The position numbers and the translations under genes were made by a program. A DNA stretch of 64,000 nt from Narthecium ossifragum (taxonomy: Eukaryota > Streptophyta > Magnoliopsida > Dioscoreales > Nartheciaceae). Under the pieces are notes generated by a model, which was not told the DNA's origin, did no database searches, and worked only from the letters and a program-made list of their open reading frames with translations. Shown in pieces: positions 37,101 through 47,970 of this stretch (position 1 is its first letter; the number at the start of each line of letters is the position of its first letter). The stretch covers positions 1,674,001 through 1,738,000 of the forward strand of contig OY986971.1 of the NCBI GenBank assembly GCA_963920575.1. Reading direction: 5' to 3'.

Positions 37101-40100
37101 GGAAAGAGGGAGCTTATATCAATAAAAGCCTTTTAACTCTTGGAACTGTGAGGCACTAAAAAATTGATGCAATTCTAGACATTTTAATTACAATAGATTT
37201 TTCTTCTTCGAAAGATACTAATGTATAGATGGTTAGTTTTTTTTTGCTTTCAAACTTGCAATGGCATTAATGAGTGGGTTACATTGAATTATTGGACATG
37301 GTTATAGTGAAGGTGTAGATATGACAATTTAATTGAATACAGACAATCATGTTATGTAAACAGGCATGTTTCGTTACCATAGAGGAAGTCCTCTTGCATC
37401 TGATTTGGCACTTTTAATTTTGCACTCCAAACTGTGCTAAAGTATTAGTAAATAATTAATCAATATGTCAGCAGCCTTTATTTCTTGTTTCCTGCACTTA
37501 TTTAATATGGCTGCATCCCTTTTATTGCAATTAAGTTTGGTAACAGATAGAGTTTTTAAAAACCAGTTGTAATCGAGATTACGGGATGGGTAACAACAAT
37601 TTATCATTTTAGTAGATATAAAATGCTTCTTTTGACCTAGAGCGGATTTATTTCTAAGCTCTAAAATTAGTGTATCCTCCACATAGTTCACTGCTAGTTG
37701 GCATATAGATTGTGATTTATCTCCTTCATAGTGTCCGGAGTTGAATGAAAGTAACAGAATGTTTGTTATTCCTGGCTATTTGTATGATTAAGCATTGTGG
37801 ATAGTTTATCAGTGAAAGTGGTAATTTTTACTGATTTGAACTGAAAAGCGCATGAGGCTCTAGGCTCGGATCCTTTGTTATTAATATAACATGTGATAAT
37901 TACTATGGTGGGGAAGGAATTTGACCATATCGTCAGGATATGAAAATATCCTAAGTATTGCTGGGTGGATATCATTCTTGCACTGCTGCGAAGGGCGCCT
38001 TTTAATTACTTGGACTTGAAGCTATCCTTGCCCTGGCACATCCACTTCACATTTTGCTTGCAATTTGCATAGCGGACCTTGGTCATCATCTTTTTTTTTC
38101 CTTACTCATGTGCATGAAGATCTTGTTTTTGTCTTTTATATTTTTACTGCTCTACATGAAATAGTAAGCCAAAGCTAATGAGAATTTCCTATTTTTGCCT
38201 CTTGTCTATCATTTTATTTGTCCTGTATTGTATTCTTTAGATGTGTAAAATAGGTCAAAAAATGATAGTCATTTTTGTGCTATCACTGTGTTTGTTATAA
38301 GGATTTCTGGGCTGCTGGCGTGTCTGATGCCGGTCTCTGGCTGGCACGATGTGTGCCGGTCAGCGCAACACGTGCCAATACTTGGCACAGACCTCGTGCA
38401 CGCGGCTTGGAGCTCTTTTGAGCTAATAAATGTATCAACAAATGCCTTAGCCTGTAAATGCATAGCGCCCCGTGCCGGTGTGTCCCGGTTGGCATGACAA
38501 TCGTTGGCTTGATTTATTCATGGTTCTATATCTTTCAGAGTTTGTTTAGAAGGTTATTCATATTTGAACTTTGAATCTTAGGTAATTGCAAAACTAACTG
38601 ATGGTAAAGCTACACATATACCGTATCGAGATTCTAAATTAACCAGGCTCCTCCAATCATCTTTAAGCGGTCAAGGGCGTGTTGCTGTAAGTATCGCCTC
38701 CTTTTCGATATGCATATCTTCCCATAAGAAAAGCTTTGCTGACTCAAGGTTCTGATTCCTGATACGGAAGACTTAGACATTTCAATTGTCTCCTTTGGCA
38801 GCTCATTTGCACCATTACTCCATCTTCAAGCAATTCCGAAGAGACCCACAACACATTGAAGTTTGCCCACCGTGCAAAGCACATAGAGATCCAAGCATCA
38901 CAAAATAAGGTAATGTTTTTCACCCTTTAAGCTTCTAAGAGCAAGATTTTCTTTTAGTTTCATTTCGGTTGTGAATAATCTTTCCTATAAAAATGGTTTT
39001 CTCTACAGATATCTGTTTCAAGAAATGGTAATTGCCTTGATGCAGTTGTTAGGCTACTGAACTCTGCCTGTACTGTTTTTCAGATTATCGATGAAAAGTC
39101 TCTCATCAAGAAATATCAGAGCGAGATTCGCAGCTTAAAGGAAGAGCTAGAGCAACTGAAGAGGGGAATAATATCGGTCACTCCATCAAAAAATGCTGGA
39201 GAAAATGATATTGTCCTCTTGAAACAAAAGGTATGCACAAGGAAAGAGATGCAATCTTTTGTAATAAACTCTCATCATACACCAAAGAATAGTACTTGTT
39301 CTGTGTACCATACAATTCTTATGCTACTATATGATTGTTTTGCAAATACAGATAAAATCAAGCTGTGTAATGTCCTGATGGAAAAGTCAAATATCCCATA
39401 GTAGTCACCTAAAAAAGGATACAAATTGATCAACATATTGGGCAATATGCGTGTTGCAGGAAATATGTAGATTTTAAGTATCAGAATCTGTCCAGATTAA
39501 TGTAAAATCAAGCTGTGTAATGTCCTGATGGAAAAGTCAAATATCCCTTAGTAGTCACCTAAAAAAGGACATTACACAGCTTGATTTTACATTAATCTGG
39601 ACAGATTCTGATACAAATTGATCAACATATTGGGCAATATGCGTGTTGCAGGAAATATGTAGATTTTAAGTATCAGAATCTGTCCAGATTAATGTAAAGG
39701 TCTTCATCGTTCATCTTTGTAATCTTCATGGTGAAATATGTTTGTTGTAAATGTATATATATATTTGTAGCGCACTCACACATACCAACTTATGTATGCT
39801 TGATTCATGTCCTAAATATGCTTGAAATGTGAAAAGCTAGAAGATGGTCATGTCAAGCTGCAATCAAGGCTGGAGCAAGAGGAAGAAGCCAAAGCTGCTT
39901 TGCTGGGAAGAATACAACGATTAACAAAGCTAATCTTGGTGTCTACAAATAACACACAGTCTTCAAGGTTTCCACAACGTCCTGGTCCAAGGAGAAGACA
40001 CTCTTTTGGAGAAGAGGAGGTTAGTGGTAAATAAAGTTTCCAAATTTAGCTTCCACGTCCTTTTTAGCAAAGGGTTTTTCACACAAATTCCTTCTGTAGA

Positions 40101-43100
40101 CCATTTGGATTTTAGAATTTTCAAGTTTCTTTAGTTGTTCAAAGCTCTGAGATTAAAACTTTGCCACACATGCAGCTTGCTTATCTCCCATATAAAAGGA
40201 GAGAGATGATCTTGGATAACGAGAATGGTGAATTTTTTCCACTGGAAGGTTATGGTGAGACCATGGATGATGCATGTAAGGAGGAGAAGAAGAATCGGAA
40301 GCATGGCCTCTTAAATTGGTTCAAGCTAAAGGTAATGCTTGCATATGGTTATGTTTGGAGCTGATATTTGGAGTAGATCCAGTATAATACTACTCTGATA
40401 TTTGGAGCTGCATAAATTTGATAAGTCTTTTTTACAGCAACGTTTCTATATAAGGCCCAGTGATGTTGGCAATTCTTGCATATGGTTATGTTTTGGCCTC
40501 CAATTTTTGTGCTTTTATTTTTAATAATGCATTCCGTCATATTGCATAATTTATGGATTTTGGGTCAACTACTCTCTAAGTATCTTACAATTGAGTTTAA
40601 GATCTACGGTTTTCAATACTATTGGTAATTACTGACAAGTGACTTCAACCTACTTTCTTTAGATGAAGGAACAAAGTATTAATGCTTTCATATCTATCTG
40701 TCAATCATTATATGTAAGCATATTCTGTTCTTGATATGTTTCATCAAATCTATTTCAATATGACCCTTTTGAAAGCTGGGTGTTAGGTCAATTTGATTGC
40801 GTATGATCTGCAATCTGCAGTTTGAACCTTAAACTAAATCTTGACCTTGCTGACTATTATTGGTGATGCCGTAACAGGCCACACCGCCACATAACCTACC
40901 ATCCTGATATGCGATGATTGTATGTTTGCTCCATATATTTAAGTGCCGATTGCACGGGATATGCAAATCGGTCTGAACCATGCCTGGAGTTTATTGGCAT
41001 GATACATTTACTTGCATCCTTTCTGTGCCGAGTATATTATCCTCCTATTCAACTTCTGAGCCGTTGACATGGGTTCCATTCCGAGTGTCAGCACTATTCT
41101 TCATGATCTCGTGCCGTGTATCTTATCCTCCTATGCAGTTTACATATCCTTGACATGTCGTCTGTGGCGAGTATGAGCATTATCCATGCTGATGGCATGT
41201 AATGTGCCAGATAGTTTGACATGGTATGTGCTGATGGCACTTAGAATCACGGTTTGCTCCCTTCCCTTGTTTTCTTATGATTTTTTCTTTAAGTGGAAGC
41301 ATCTAAGCTTTGGATATAAATTGCATTTGCCACTTCGGGAAAAGTGATACTTAACCATCAATGCAAACGCTGTTGAAAAGTACAACAATTGTTTCCGTGA
41401 TTGGGATAATAGTCATTTTATCCAATAGCAGATTAGGATTTGGAAGAAGGAACAAGCCAGCTACTTTGACGAGCAGCATAGTACTTAAAAGAGTATCAAA
41501 GTTAAATAGTTCTATTTCACATACAATCTAAACTTATATTTGATATTTTCCATCAGTTTCATGAAAATATAGGTAAATTATGTATGACTTGATAAAAGTA
41601 GAGATTATGATCAGGTTAGCCTTATGCTTTGTTATCCGATCATGGATAAATATATTGAATTTCTTGAAGTTGGATGACTAGCTGAAACTCCTAGAAATCT
41701 CACCTTTATTTCAGAAGAAAGAGAATTAAGTTCTTGAAATTGTGCTTTCAGTGAGCAGTAAAGTTCGTAGATTTTAAATCCACTGGTGTTGGCTGGGTTG
41801 ATATAATTTTCCCTCATGCCTTTGCGCCGAATTGGACTCCCATCAGGAGCAATTATTGTAGAAGTAGGGGCCTGGATGTGCTCATTTTTAGATGGAAGCA
41901 GTTTTTGAGTCTTTGACAACCTAGCTTTTCATTCGCATATTGTTATGTATATAGGTGATGGGGAACTTTTTATAATGCATTTTGTGCATGGTGTTTATGA
42001 TTGTATGTCTTCATTGTTGAATGTTCTAAAAGTCTATATCATAATGAACACGTCACCTTTAATTATGTATTGAATGTTTCCAACTTCGACTTAAAGTTGA
42101 AACTTGTTGCTGAAATCTATTATGGCATGCATGTTTCTAGTTTGTTCCTCATTATTCATTAATTTCACATTTGTCTTCAGAAACGAGATAGTGGTGTGAC
42201 TACTGTGACAACCTCTGATGGTGATAAATCAAGTGGGACAAAATCATTTACTGCACCTTCAACTCCTCGAGCAGATGGTGCAATCTTCCCTACAGAACCC
42301 AGAATTTCAAGCTCCTTGGCCCCTGAAAATGGTGCAAATCATCTTCTGGACATGAGCCATGATGGAGAACTTCCTTGTGACAGTTTTTCTCTGGAAGAAA
42401 CGCCATTGGTAGGCAATTCAACTTCATATAATCTCAGTGCCATTTTGTCTGAACTGTTTGCTTGACTTCATGATACGTCAATTTTCTATGAAGCTCTGCA
42501 TTCATCATAGAAAACAAAATATGTTTTGTTGAAGCTATAGTAACTTCTCTTCGAATTGTCTGCAAATTTAGCGCCATCATACTTTGATAAACGCCTAGAA
42601 GTATTCAGTTGACCAATGTTCTAAATTTTTTGAAAAATAGCTGAGCTAGTTGTCACTTATTCAGTTTAAGTAGTTAGGTGACTATTCAGTTTATCTATTT
42701 GAATAGCAATACTAGAAGCTTCTAAAAGGAAATTTTCTTCAATCTGTCATATTAAAAGCTTGTAAAAATGTCAAATGTAATATGTTTGTGATTCTTATCA
42801 TGGTTATATTTGTGATTCTGCTTTTAATCATAGCCAGACTCAAAAAATGCATAGGTCAGTTTTGTCTTGTACTTGTCTCAGGCTACCCATAGATATAAAA
42901 AAGTTGAACGCTTTAAAAAGTCTGCATGTGGACTATGAGTAGCATCTGTGGACCTAGTTTCAGTTACAAACAGATGTCAAATCGGACCTTAAGGTCAAAT
43001 CGATCTTTATCAGGGCTGTATGTTAAAATGCCCTTATTGCTGCAACTCCACTCCTGAATGCATGTCTATTTGAAGACTGGAGCGGAGAGGAAAGTTTCAT

Positions 43101-45881
43101 TTATGGTCTGCCAAAATGGTGGGCAGCAGAATACATTATTGGGGCCTTCTTAATTTGTGCTCTACAAAGTGTCTAGGACCGGGTGATGCATGCTGTATGT
43201 TATACAGCCCTCAAGTTTTTTTGTGATGCTTCAAGTTATTACAGACTTCGTCTTCGTTTTAGTCTTATGCACCTTATAATATTACTCTTTATATGCGTAT
43301 TTATAACAGTTATTCATCTTTGTCAAGTATATATTTTTTCAAGTCATTTGGAAAAAAGTGAATTTCTATTTGCACTAGAGATGTGAGTCCCTGCAAATCT
43401 TTTCTATCTTGGCTGCTAAGTTTGTGACTTTTATGACTGAAATTGGACATACATAATCCGTCCATGTTTTATTTGATGATAGACGAGCATAAAAACCATT
43501 GACCATGTTGATCTTCTGCGGGAGCAACTTAAGATCCTTCTTAATTTGTGCTCTACAAAGTGTCTAGGACCGGGTGATGCATGCTGTATGTTATACAGCC
43601 CTCAAGTTTTTTTGTGATGCTTCAAGTTATTACAGACTTCGTCTTCGTTTTAGTCTTATGCACCTTATAATATTACTCTTTATATGCGTATTTATAACAG
43701 TTATTCATCTTTGTCAAGTATATATTTTTTCAAGTCATTTGGAAAAAAGTGAATTTCTATTTGCACTAGAGATGTGAGTCCCTGCAAATCTTTTCTATCT
43801 TGGCTGCTAAGTTTGTGACTTTTATGACTGAAATTGGACATACATAATCCGTCCATGTTTTATTTGATGATAGACGAGCATAAAAACCATTGACCATGTT
43901 GATCTTCTGCGGGAGCAACTTAAGATCCTTTCGGGAGAAGTAGCGCTTCATTCAAGTGTTCTAAAGCGCCTTTCAGATGAGGCAGCAAACAACCCAAATA
44001 AGGAGCAGATTAAAGTACTTGACTCATATTTCCTTTAGATTTAATGCTTGATACACAGGTCTAACCTGATCATTGCTTGATCATGAAGCTGGAGATGCGG
44101 AAGATAAATGGAGAAATTAAGTTTAAGAACCAACAGATAACCTCTCTAGAAGGGCAGATCGCTGATTCGATGTCCGCTACTCAAAACAAAATGGATATGA
44201 TGGGGCATTCACCGGTACTGACCACATTTTTTTTGTAAATTACAAATTATTCTTCAATTTGTTTCCATTAGCTGATCATTTTATTTCTTGCAGTCTTATG
44301 CTCAGCTACTAGAGCTGCTAAATGAGAAGTCTTTTGAACTTGAGGTAATAAAAATTTCATACGATGTCAACAAGGGTTGCAATTTAGTCTGTATAAGTAC
44401 TTAGCAGCATGCATTTGAGAATCAAAACTAGGATTCTATCTGCTTTAAAAAGTTTCCACATTTGAGAAGTGGTGATTCAAGCTCATCCATGCTGGTCTCA
44501 TACTGGTCGTTTTACTTGAGATTTTGTCTGATACTATTCCTTCTGCCATTCATTCCAGGTCAAAACTGCAGATAACAGGGTAATCCAGGATCAGCTACAG
44601 CAAAAGGTTAGGCATTTCTCTTGGTGGTCCTTCTCAAGTTTTCAATCAGCTAAATCAATTCCCTTTTCGCTAGATATCCGAGTGCAAGGAGTTGCAGAAA
44701 ACAGTAGATTTCATGAAACAACAGCTTGAACAAGCACCTGAACTCAGAAATTTCAGCTTAGCAACTGCAGAAGCAATGCATGTTGCTGGTGGTGCAAATG
44801 CACGAACAGAGTTACACATAGGCAAACAAAACATTTCATCTCCAGATGTCACTGCAGATCTGATGCAACAAGGACAGGTGAGAAGTTTGATTATATTTCT
44901 GTCTAGTTTATTTTTTTCTCCCTTTTTTGCTTGAAATTCAGAGCTCTCTCCACCTTCAACTGTCAAGAAGTTTAAGTGTTAGTAGTTGGTCAATTTCAGA
45001 TAGATTACGTTTGATAGTACTTTTCGCTTTTGAGATGGAGTATTTTTGGTCTTGGTTGTTTAGACCATCCTGATCTTCTTAGACAATGAGCTGTTATTGT
45101 AATGTTAAACTCCTCTTTTGCCCTGGTCTGCTTCATATGCGAGTGTTGCATATACTTATGGAAGTTTCATGTCAGGCTGCTAGTGCTCTTGATTAAGATT
45201 TATGCTTTAAAGCCAAAGCATTACTGATGGGAAAAACATGGATAATCACGATTGTATAGCTTAATCTGTACATGATCCTTTGTTTTTAAGATAGTTTTCC
45301 CTCCATTCCGAATACCAATTCAACTGACGACGAGTGTATACGCCCTTAATGTTTAGGCATTTGAGATTGAAGAGTTGAAGCAGAAAGTGTTGGAACTGAC
45401 AGAAGCAAAAGGTCAACTAGAAGCTCGGAACCAGAAGCTGGCAGAGGAAAGCTCTTATGCCAAAGGGCTGGCCTCGGCTGCAGGTGTGGAGTTGAAGGCA
45501 CTATCTGAAGAAGTAACCAAGCTCATGAAACACAATGAGAAGCTCGGCGCTGAGTTGTCAGCAATGAAGAATCCAGCCCAGCGAAGATCACCTAGTGTGC
45601 CAACAAAGAATAACAGAAGAGATGGCCAGATCAAGCGCCATGAGCTCATGGTTAAGAGAGAAGTAAATGGTAGCTACGAAAGAGAGCTATCTCTTGAGGC
45701 CGCGCTTAGAGAAAAGGAGCAGTGGGAGATGGAGGTCCAGAAGAAGATGGAGGAATCCAAACAAAGAGAAGCCTTCCTGGAAAACGAGCTGGCAAACATG
45801 TGGGTTCTTGTGGCAAAGCTGAAGAAATCTAATGGAGCTGCTGAGCCCAATGATATAGGCTCTAGGAATGAGATCCAATAG
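25192..45881 (+). CDS. KIN-7D: KIN-7D-like kinesin motor protein, 23 coding exons
   Basis: Coding exons: 25192-25439, 25551-25648, 27772-27861, 29034-29086, 31273-31338, 31423-31476, 31679-31738, 33352-33430, 35378-35445, 36755-36817, 37043-37147, 38582-38686, 38802-38909, 39084-39230, 39837-40019, 40176-40331, 42181-42408, 43874-44014, 44089-44214, 44294-44344, 44559-44606, 44674-44877, 45357-45881. All introns are GT-AG, and the exons sum to 3006 nt (1001 aa) in frame. The motor spans about residues 74-400: VTVRFRPL, P-loop GVTSSGKT (152-159), switch I NLLSSRSH (260-267), switch II DLAGSE (297-302). Coiled-coil-rich segments follow (about 400-480 and 640-990), with [15 protein letters not shown] near 550. 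The family moves along microtubules using ATP. Relatives are called mitochondrial KIN-7D, and the Arg/Ala-rich, acid-poor first 20 residues would allow a targeting peptide (inference). No C-terminal RING finger is present, unlike some KIN-7 relatives. Exon 15's acceptor has a weak pyrimidine tract. Introns hold many transposons. Confidence 0.93.
25673..25846. repeat. 87-bp tandem duplication in kinesin intron 2
   Basis: Two copies containing 'tttggtgaattatggatgga' and 'gattgggcacagcgctacat' start at 25673 and 25760. They differ at several positions, so this duplication is older than the 391-bp one further downstream. It lies just after the exon 2 donor. Confidence 0.8.
25985..26199. mobile_element. 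Small TIR element (MITE) in kinesin intron 2
   Basis: The left end ACGGGCATGTTTGGCGG and the right end CCTCCAACGTGCCCGT are inverted repeats, and the interior is GC-rich with repeated 'ggaatccgc' motifs in both orientations. A target duplication could not be fixed. Its right part resembles the sequence at about 19779-19836. Confidence 0.55.
27025..27225. mobile_element. MITE-like fragment in kinesin intron 2
   Basis: The segment contains two versions of 'gtaatgattacttggga' type sequence and GGGG-rich spacers. It matches blocks at 14820-14900 and, inverted, at about 47830-47960. I infer the same non-autonomous family; ends are approximate. Confidence 0.4.
28461..28562. repeat. 54-bp tandem duplication in kinesin intron 3
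   Basis: Copies starting 'ctagtaactctcaat' lie at 28461 and 28515 and share 'aagtatgacaa' further along, with several differences. No coding content is seen in this intron. Confidence 0.65.
29554..31129. mobile_element. hAT-like element in kinesin intron 4, perfect 8-bp duplication
   Basis: The element begins CAAGGATTTCTATACCGG and ends with the complement CCGGCATGGCAATCCTTG. CTTGATAC repeats exactly on both sides (29546-29553 and 31130-31137), the 8-bp duplication of hAT elements. Its left part is a strongly purine-biased tract (29710-30350), which makes long Arg/Glu- or Ser/Pro-rich ORFs that are compositional artefacts. It has no transposase motifs. Smaller relatives may lie at 34258-34744 and 38298-38506. 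Confidence 0.82.
32134..33085. mobile_element. Mutator-like foldback element in kinesin intron 7
   Basis: Long inverted repeats of roughly 120 bp (32134-32255 and 32965-33085) start GGGTTTTTTACATATATAT. They are flanked by an exact 9-bp duplication TACTTTATA (32125-32133 and 33086-33094), the length used by Mutator-like elements. The interior contains two versions of 'atctccggcgacctt' type sequence (about 32355 and 32525). There is no transposase. Confidence 0.85.
34258..34744. mobile_element. Probable hAT-like element in kinesin intron 8
   Basis: The termini CAACAATT and AATTCTTG are inverted and bordered by CTTTTTTC (34250-34257) and CTTTTTTA (34745-34752), 7 of 8 identical. The interior has 'gccgag' and 'gctgatggc' motifs resembling other CAAGGATT-type elements in this gene. 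T-rich flanks make the duplication less certain. Confidence 0.45.
35869..36560 (+). pseudogene. Ty3/Gypsy remnant with integrase fragment in kinesin intron 9
   Basis: From about 36122 the plus strand reads [13 protein letters not shown], then [29 protein letters not shown] and [14 protein letters not shown]. This is the core and C-terminal part of a Gypsy integrase, with the catalytic-type SDxDP Asp. Frames change several times and stops are present. The upstream part (35869-36010, TGTGATGGCCCA start, 'ttataagccaccc' motif) looks like LTR-type sequence. Boundaries are uncertain. Confidence 0.7.
38298..38506. mobile_element. Short hAT-like MITE in kinesin intron 11
   Basis: Left AAGGATTTCTGGGCTG and right TTGGCATGACAATCGTTG form imperfect inverted repeats like the ends of 29554-31129, with 'gtgccggt' repeats inside. 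The flanking octamers GTTTGTTA and GCTTGATT match at only 5 of 8 positions, so age or misplacement of the ends is possible. Confidence 0.45.
39353..39698. repeat. Duplicated block with an inverted 42-bp insert in kinesin intron 14
   Basis: A 150-bp block (39353-39502) is repeated from 39503. In the second copy, after position 39569, a 42-bp segment (39570-39611) is inserted that is the exact reverse complement of 39481-39522. The direct copy then resumes (39612-39698 matches 39420-39506). The direct copies are almost identical (one difference seen near 39399/39549). The inverted arms are separated by 47 bp and could form a cruciform. Confidence 0.9.
43145..43926. repeat. Perfect 391-bp tandem duplication across an intron-exon border
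   Basis: 43145-43535 and 43536-43926 are direct copies that I found identical where compared, including a 67-aa frame in each. The breakpoints share CCTT microhomology (CCTTCTT at the left of each copy, CCTTTCGGG after the second). The unit covers the end of kinesin intron 17 and the first 53 nt of exon 18. Confidence 0.92.
43483..43535 (+). pseudogene. Duplicated partial copy of kinesin exon 18
   Basis: The first duplicate carries an acceptor (gatgatag) and 53 nt of exon 18 ([17 protein letters not shown]), then runs straight into repeated intron sequence without a donor. If spliced in, translation would read about 29 further codons and stop at a TGA near 43616. The second copy (exon 43874-44014) is complete and keeps the frame, so I take it as the working exon. 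Confidence 0.85.
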
Positions 45882-46857
45882 AAGTTTTAGGACATGTTTG
45901 CAACGAGAGAGGTGAGGTGTGTTTATATATAAGCCTTTTGAAGTTTTGTATGTAAAAAAGTGTTTTTTAAGTGTATATTGAGCTTGCTTCTATTTTTATT
46001 TTTTTAGTCCCTATTAGCCTATTTATGTTGGCTTTTAGTGTGGATCCTCCCTCCTCTCTGGAATTCTTTTCTGTACATAGCTCTGGGATTTCAATTGCTT
46101 GGTTGAATATGTTGCTATTTGACGTGCAAGAAAATTTTGTTTGGACCAAAACATCGTTCTGTCTCTCTCTTTCTTTCTGTTTTTTTGGGCAAATTGAGCC
46201 CAATCCAATGCTAGGAAGGCGTTTAAGTTGGCGACTTACCTATATTTGGTGCTTTGCTTAGAGACATTTTGCCGGCCTGCTGCCCGTTTGATGTTATGGG
46301 TTTTCAGATCCGTGCATCGATTCCTCGTTGATCAGGCGGACGGCCTTCTTGGTGGCACCATTAATGGCTCCTGGAATTGGACCCGTTCCTCGTTCCAACT
46401 CATTCAACTCAATTGTTTTGACAATTTGGGACATTTAATGAGCTTTATTGATTGATAGAAATATTGAGCATGAGAACTGATTGGGGGTACATGTCACGTA
46501 GGCATGTGCATCATACATGGCCTCTTTCAACGGTCCAGATTCACTCATATTCGTTAGTCCTCATCACGTAAACCAATAATATATGGTCACCTAAGCTATG
46601 TGCAGTGCACATAGCTGACCTATAAGCATATTATAATCATATTTCCTACTATAATTATGTCTTTACCTTAAGTTTTTATTAGTTTATTTATTTTGATAAG
46701 TTGAACCTATCACCTTGGTTTGGGGGAGTAAATATCCTGTATGATCTCTGCCCAGTCTTCCAAGTATTGTCATCGCATCTGCCATGGGCTTTTCATATAG
46801 GTGTCAAACGCATTTTCCAACCCCCCACTAATTTGATGGCTTTGTGATCTTGATCTC
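45882..46857. other. Kinesin 3' UTR and intergenic region
   Basis: The stretch after the kinesin stop is T-rich and presumably holds the 3' UTR. I cannot fix a poly-A signal. No further gene is recognised. Confidence 0.45.
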
Positions 46858-46874
46858 CAGAGCTATCTTATATA

Positions 46875-47019
46875 TATATATTTTTTTTGATAAGTTTAGC
46901 CGAAGCTACATCCCAGATACTGGGCTACAAAACAAAGTAGCCACCCACCCAGACCCAGGCAAGCAAGCACTACCTGCAAGGCCAAGGCCAGGGGAAGACA
47001 TAATAAGTCCCCTGGCCTG
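46875..47019 (-). mobile_element. 5'-truncated LINE insertion with 17-bp target duplication
   Basis: The insert starts on the plus strand with an AT stretch and eight T (a poly-A tail on the minus strand). It is bordered by the exact 17-bp repeat cagagctatcttatata at 46858-46874 and 47020-47036. The minus strand ends '...cggctaaacttatc' before the A-run, as in LINE 3' ends. It is only 145 bp long, so strongly truncated. Confidence 0.82.
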
Positions 47020-47767
47020 CAGAGCTATCTTATATAGCACAACTGGTCTCAAGCTTTTGAATGATTTGATAAAAGAGATGTACACTCACTGATTCACCAC
47101 ATAAAGCTAAACCTCTAACAAGATCTACAACTTGAATCAGCACCGCTTTCCAGAGGTAAGAAAACTCTCTTTCCTAGTTTATTGCCCACTGAGATTTCAC
47201 AGGCAAAATGTAGCAGCCTTTTTTTGTCTCCTATGATCTCTCACACTACTGTCTGATGTTGTCATTTAAGAAGACCTTTACTCATGTGGTGATGTGGGTG
47301 TACCACAGGTAGATAGATATACGCTCTTTAGCTCTTCTTATGCCCCCACCCCCATGTGAAAACACAGTCCCACAGGTAGATAGATGATCTGTTTCTCCAG
47401 GAGGAGGTGGTGAAGAGGAGAGGAGAAAGAAGAACAAAGAGGAGCCTTTAATATGGCATGTACGTCCATGGTACGTGCCTAGTATGATATGATGGCTGGG
47501 GGTCCCTAATTGCTTCTCAGCTAATTAATGGGGTACCAGCATTTGTCTATCTATCTTCTTCGCATGTGGTTGTGGGTCCGGAAATTTTTGACCTTTTTCT
47601 TTTTCCTATGCAGCCACAGTGTCAGTGGGAGACACAGTGCTCTCTCTCTCTCACAGTCTCACTACATCATATCCTATTTACCCCTCGTAAAAAGATATAT
47701 TTGAAGGCGTTTAATGGTGACTAAAGGGTCGGATAACTTTTTGGAACGAAAGCCGATGAGAGAGTAC

Positions 47768-47970
47768 GGCCCCGTTTGTCACGGGAATAGTTAACTCTTT
47801 TATCCCGGTTAAGGAAGAATATTCCCCCTATTTCATGTTTTATCCTCAAATGTCGATAAAAAGATATCCACATTTCACCCGTTACCCATCTCTATTTTTT
47901 TTCTTTATCTCAAATAACCATTACAACTTAACCAAAATAATTTTTATTCACATACCAAACGAACGGGATC
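47768..47970. mobile_element. MITE-like element
   Basis: Left GGCCCCGTTTGTCACGGG and right ACCAAACGAACGGGATC form imperfect inverted repeats. The interior ('aaataaccattacaactta') is the reverse of blocks at 14830 and 27090. The target duplication is not clear. Confidence 0.45.

Noticed and set aside
40860..41270. Possible further hAT-like element in a kinesin intron
   Set aside because: It has GC-richer 'gtgccgag' motifs but no inverted ends or target duplication that I could confirm.
43183..43777. Two identical 67-aa frames
   Set aside because: They are the same intron sequence in the 391-bp duplication, not genes.
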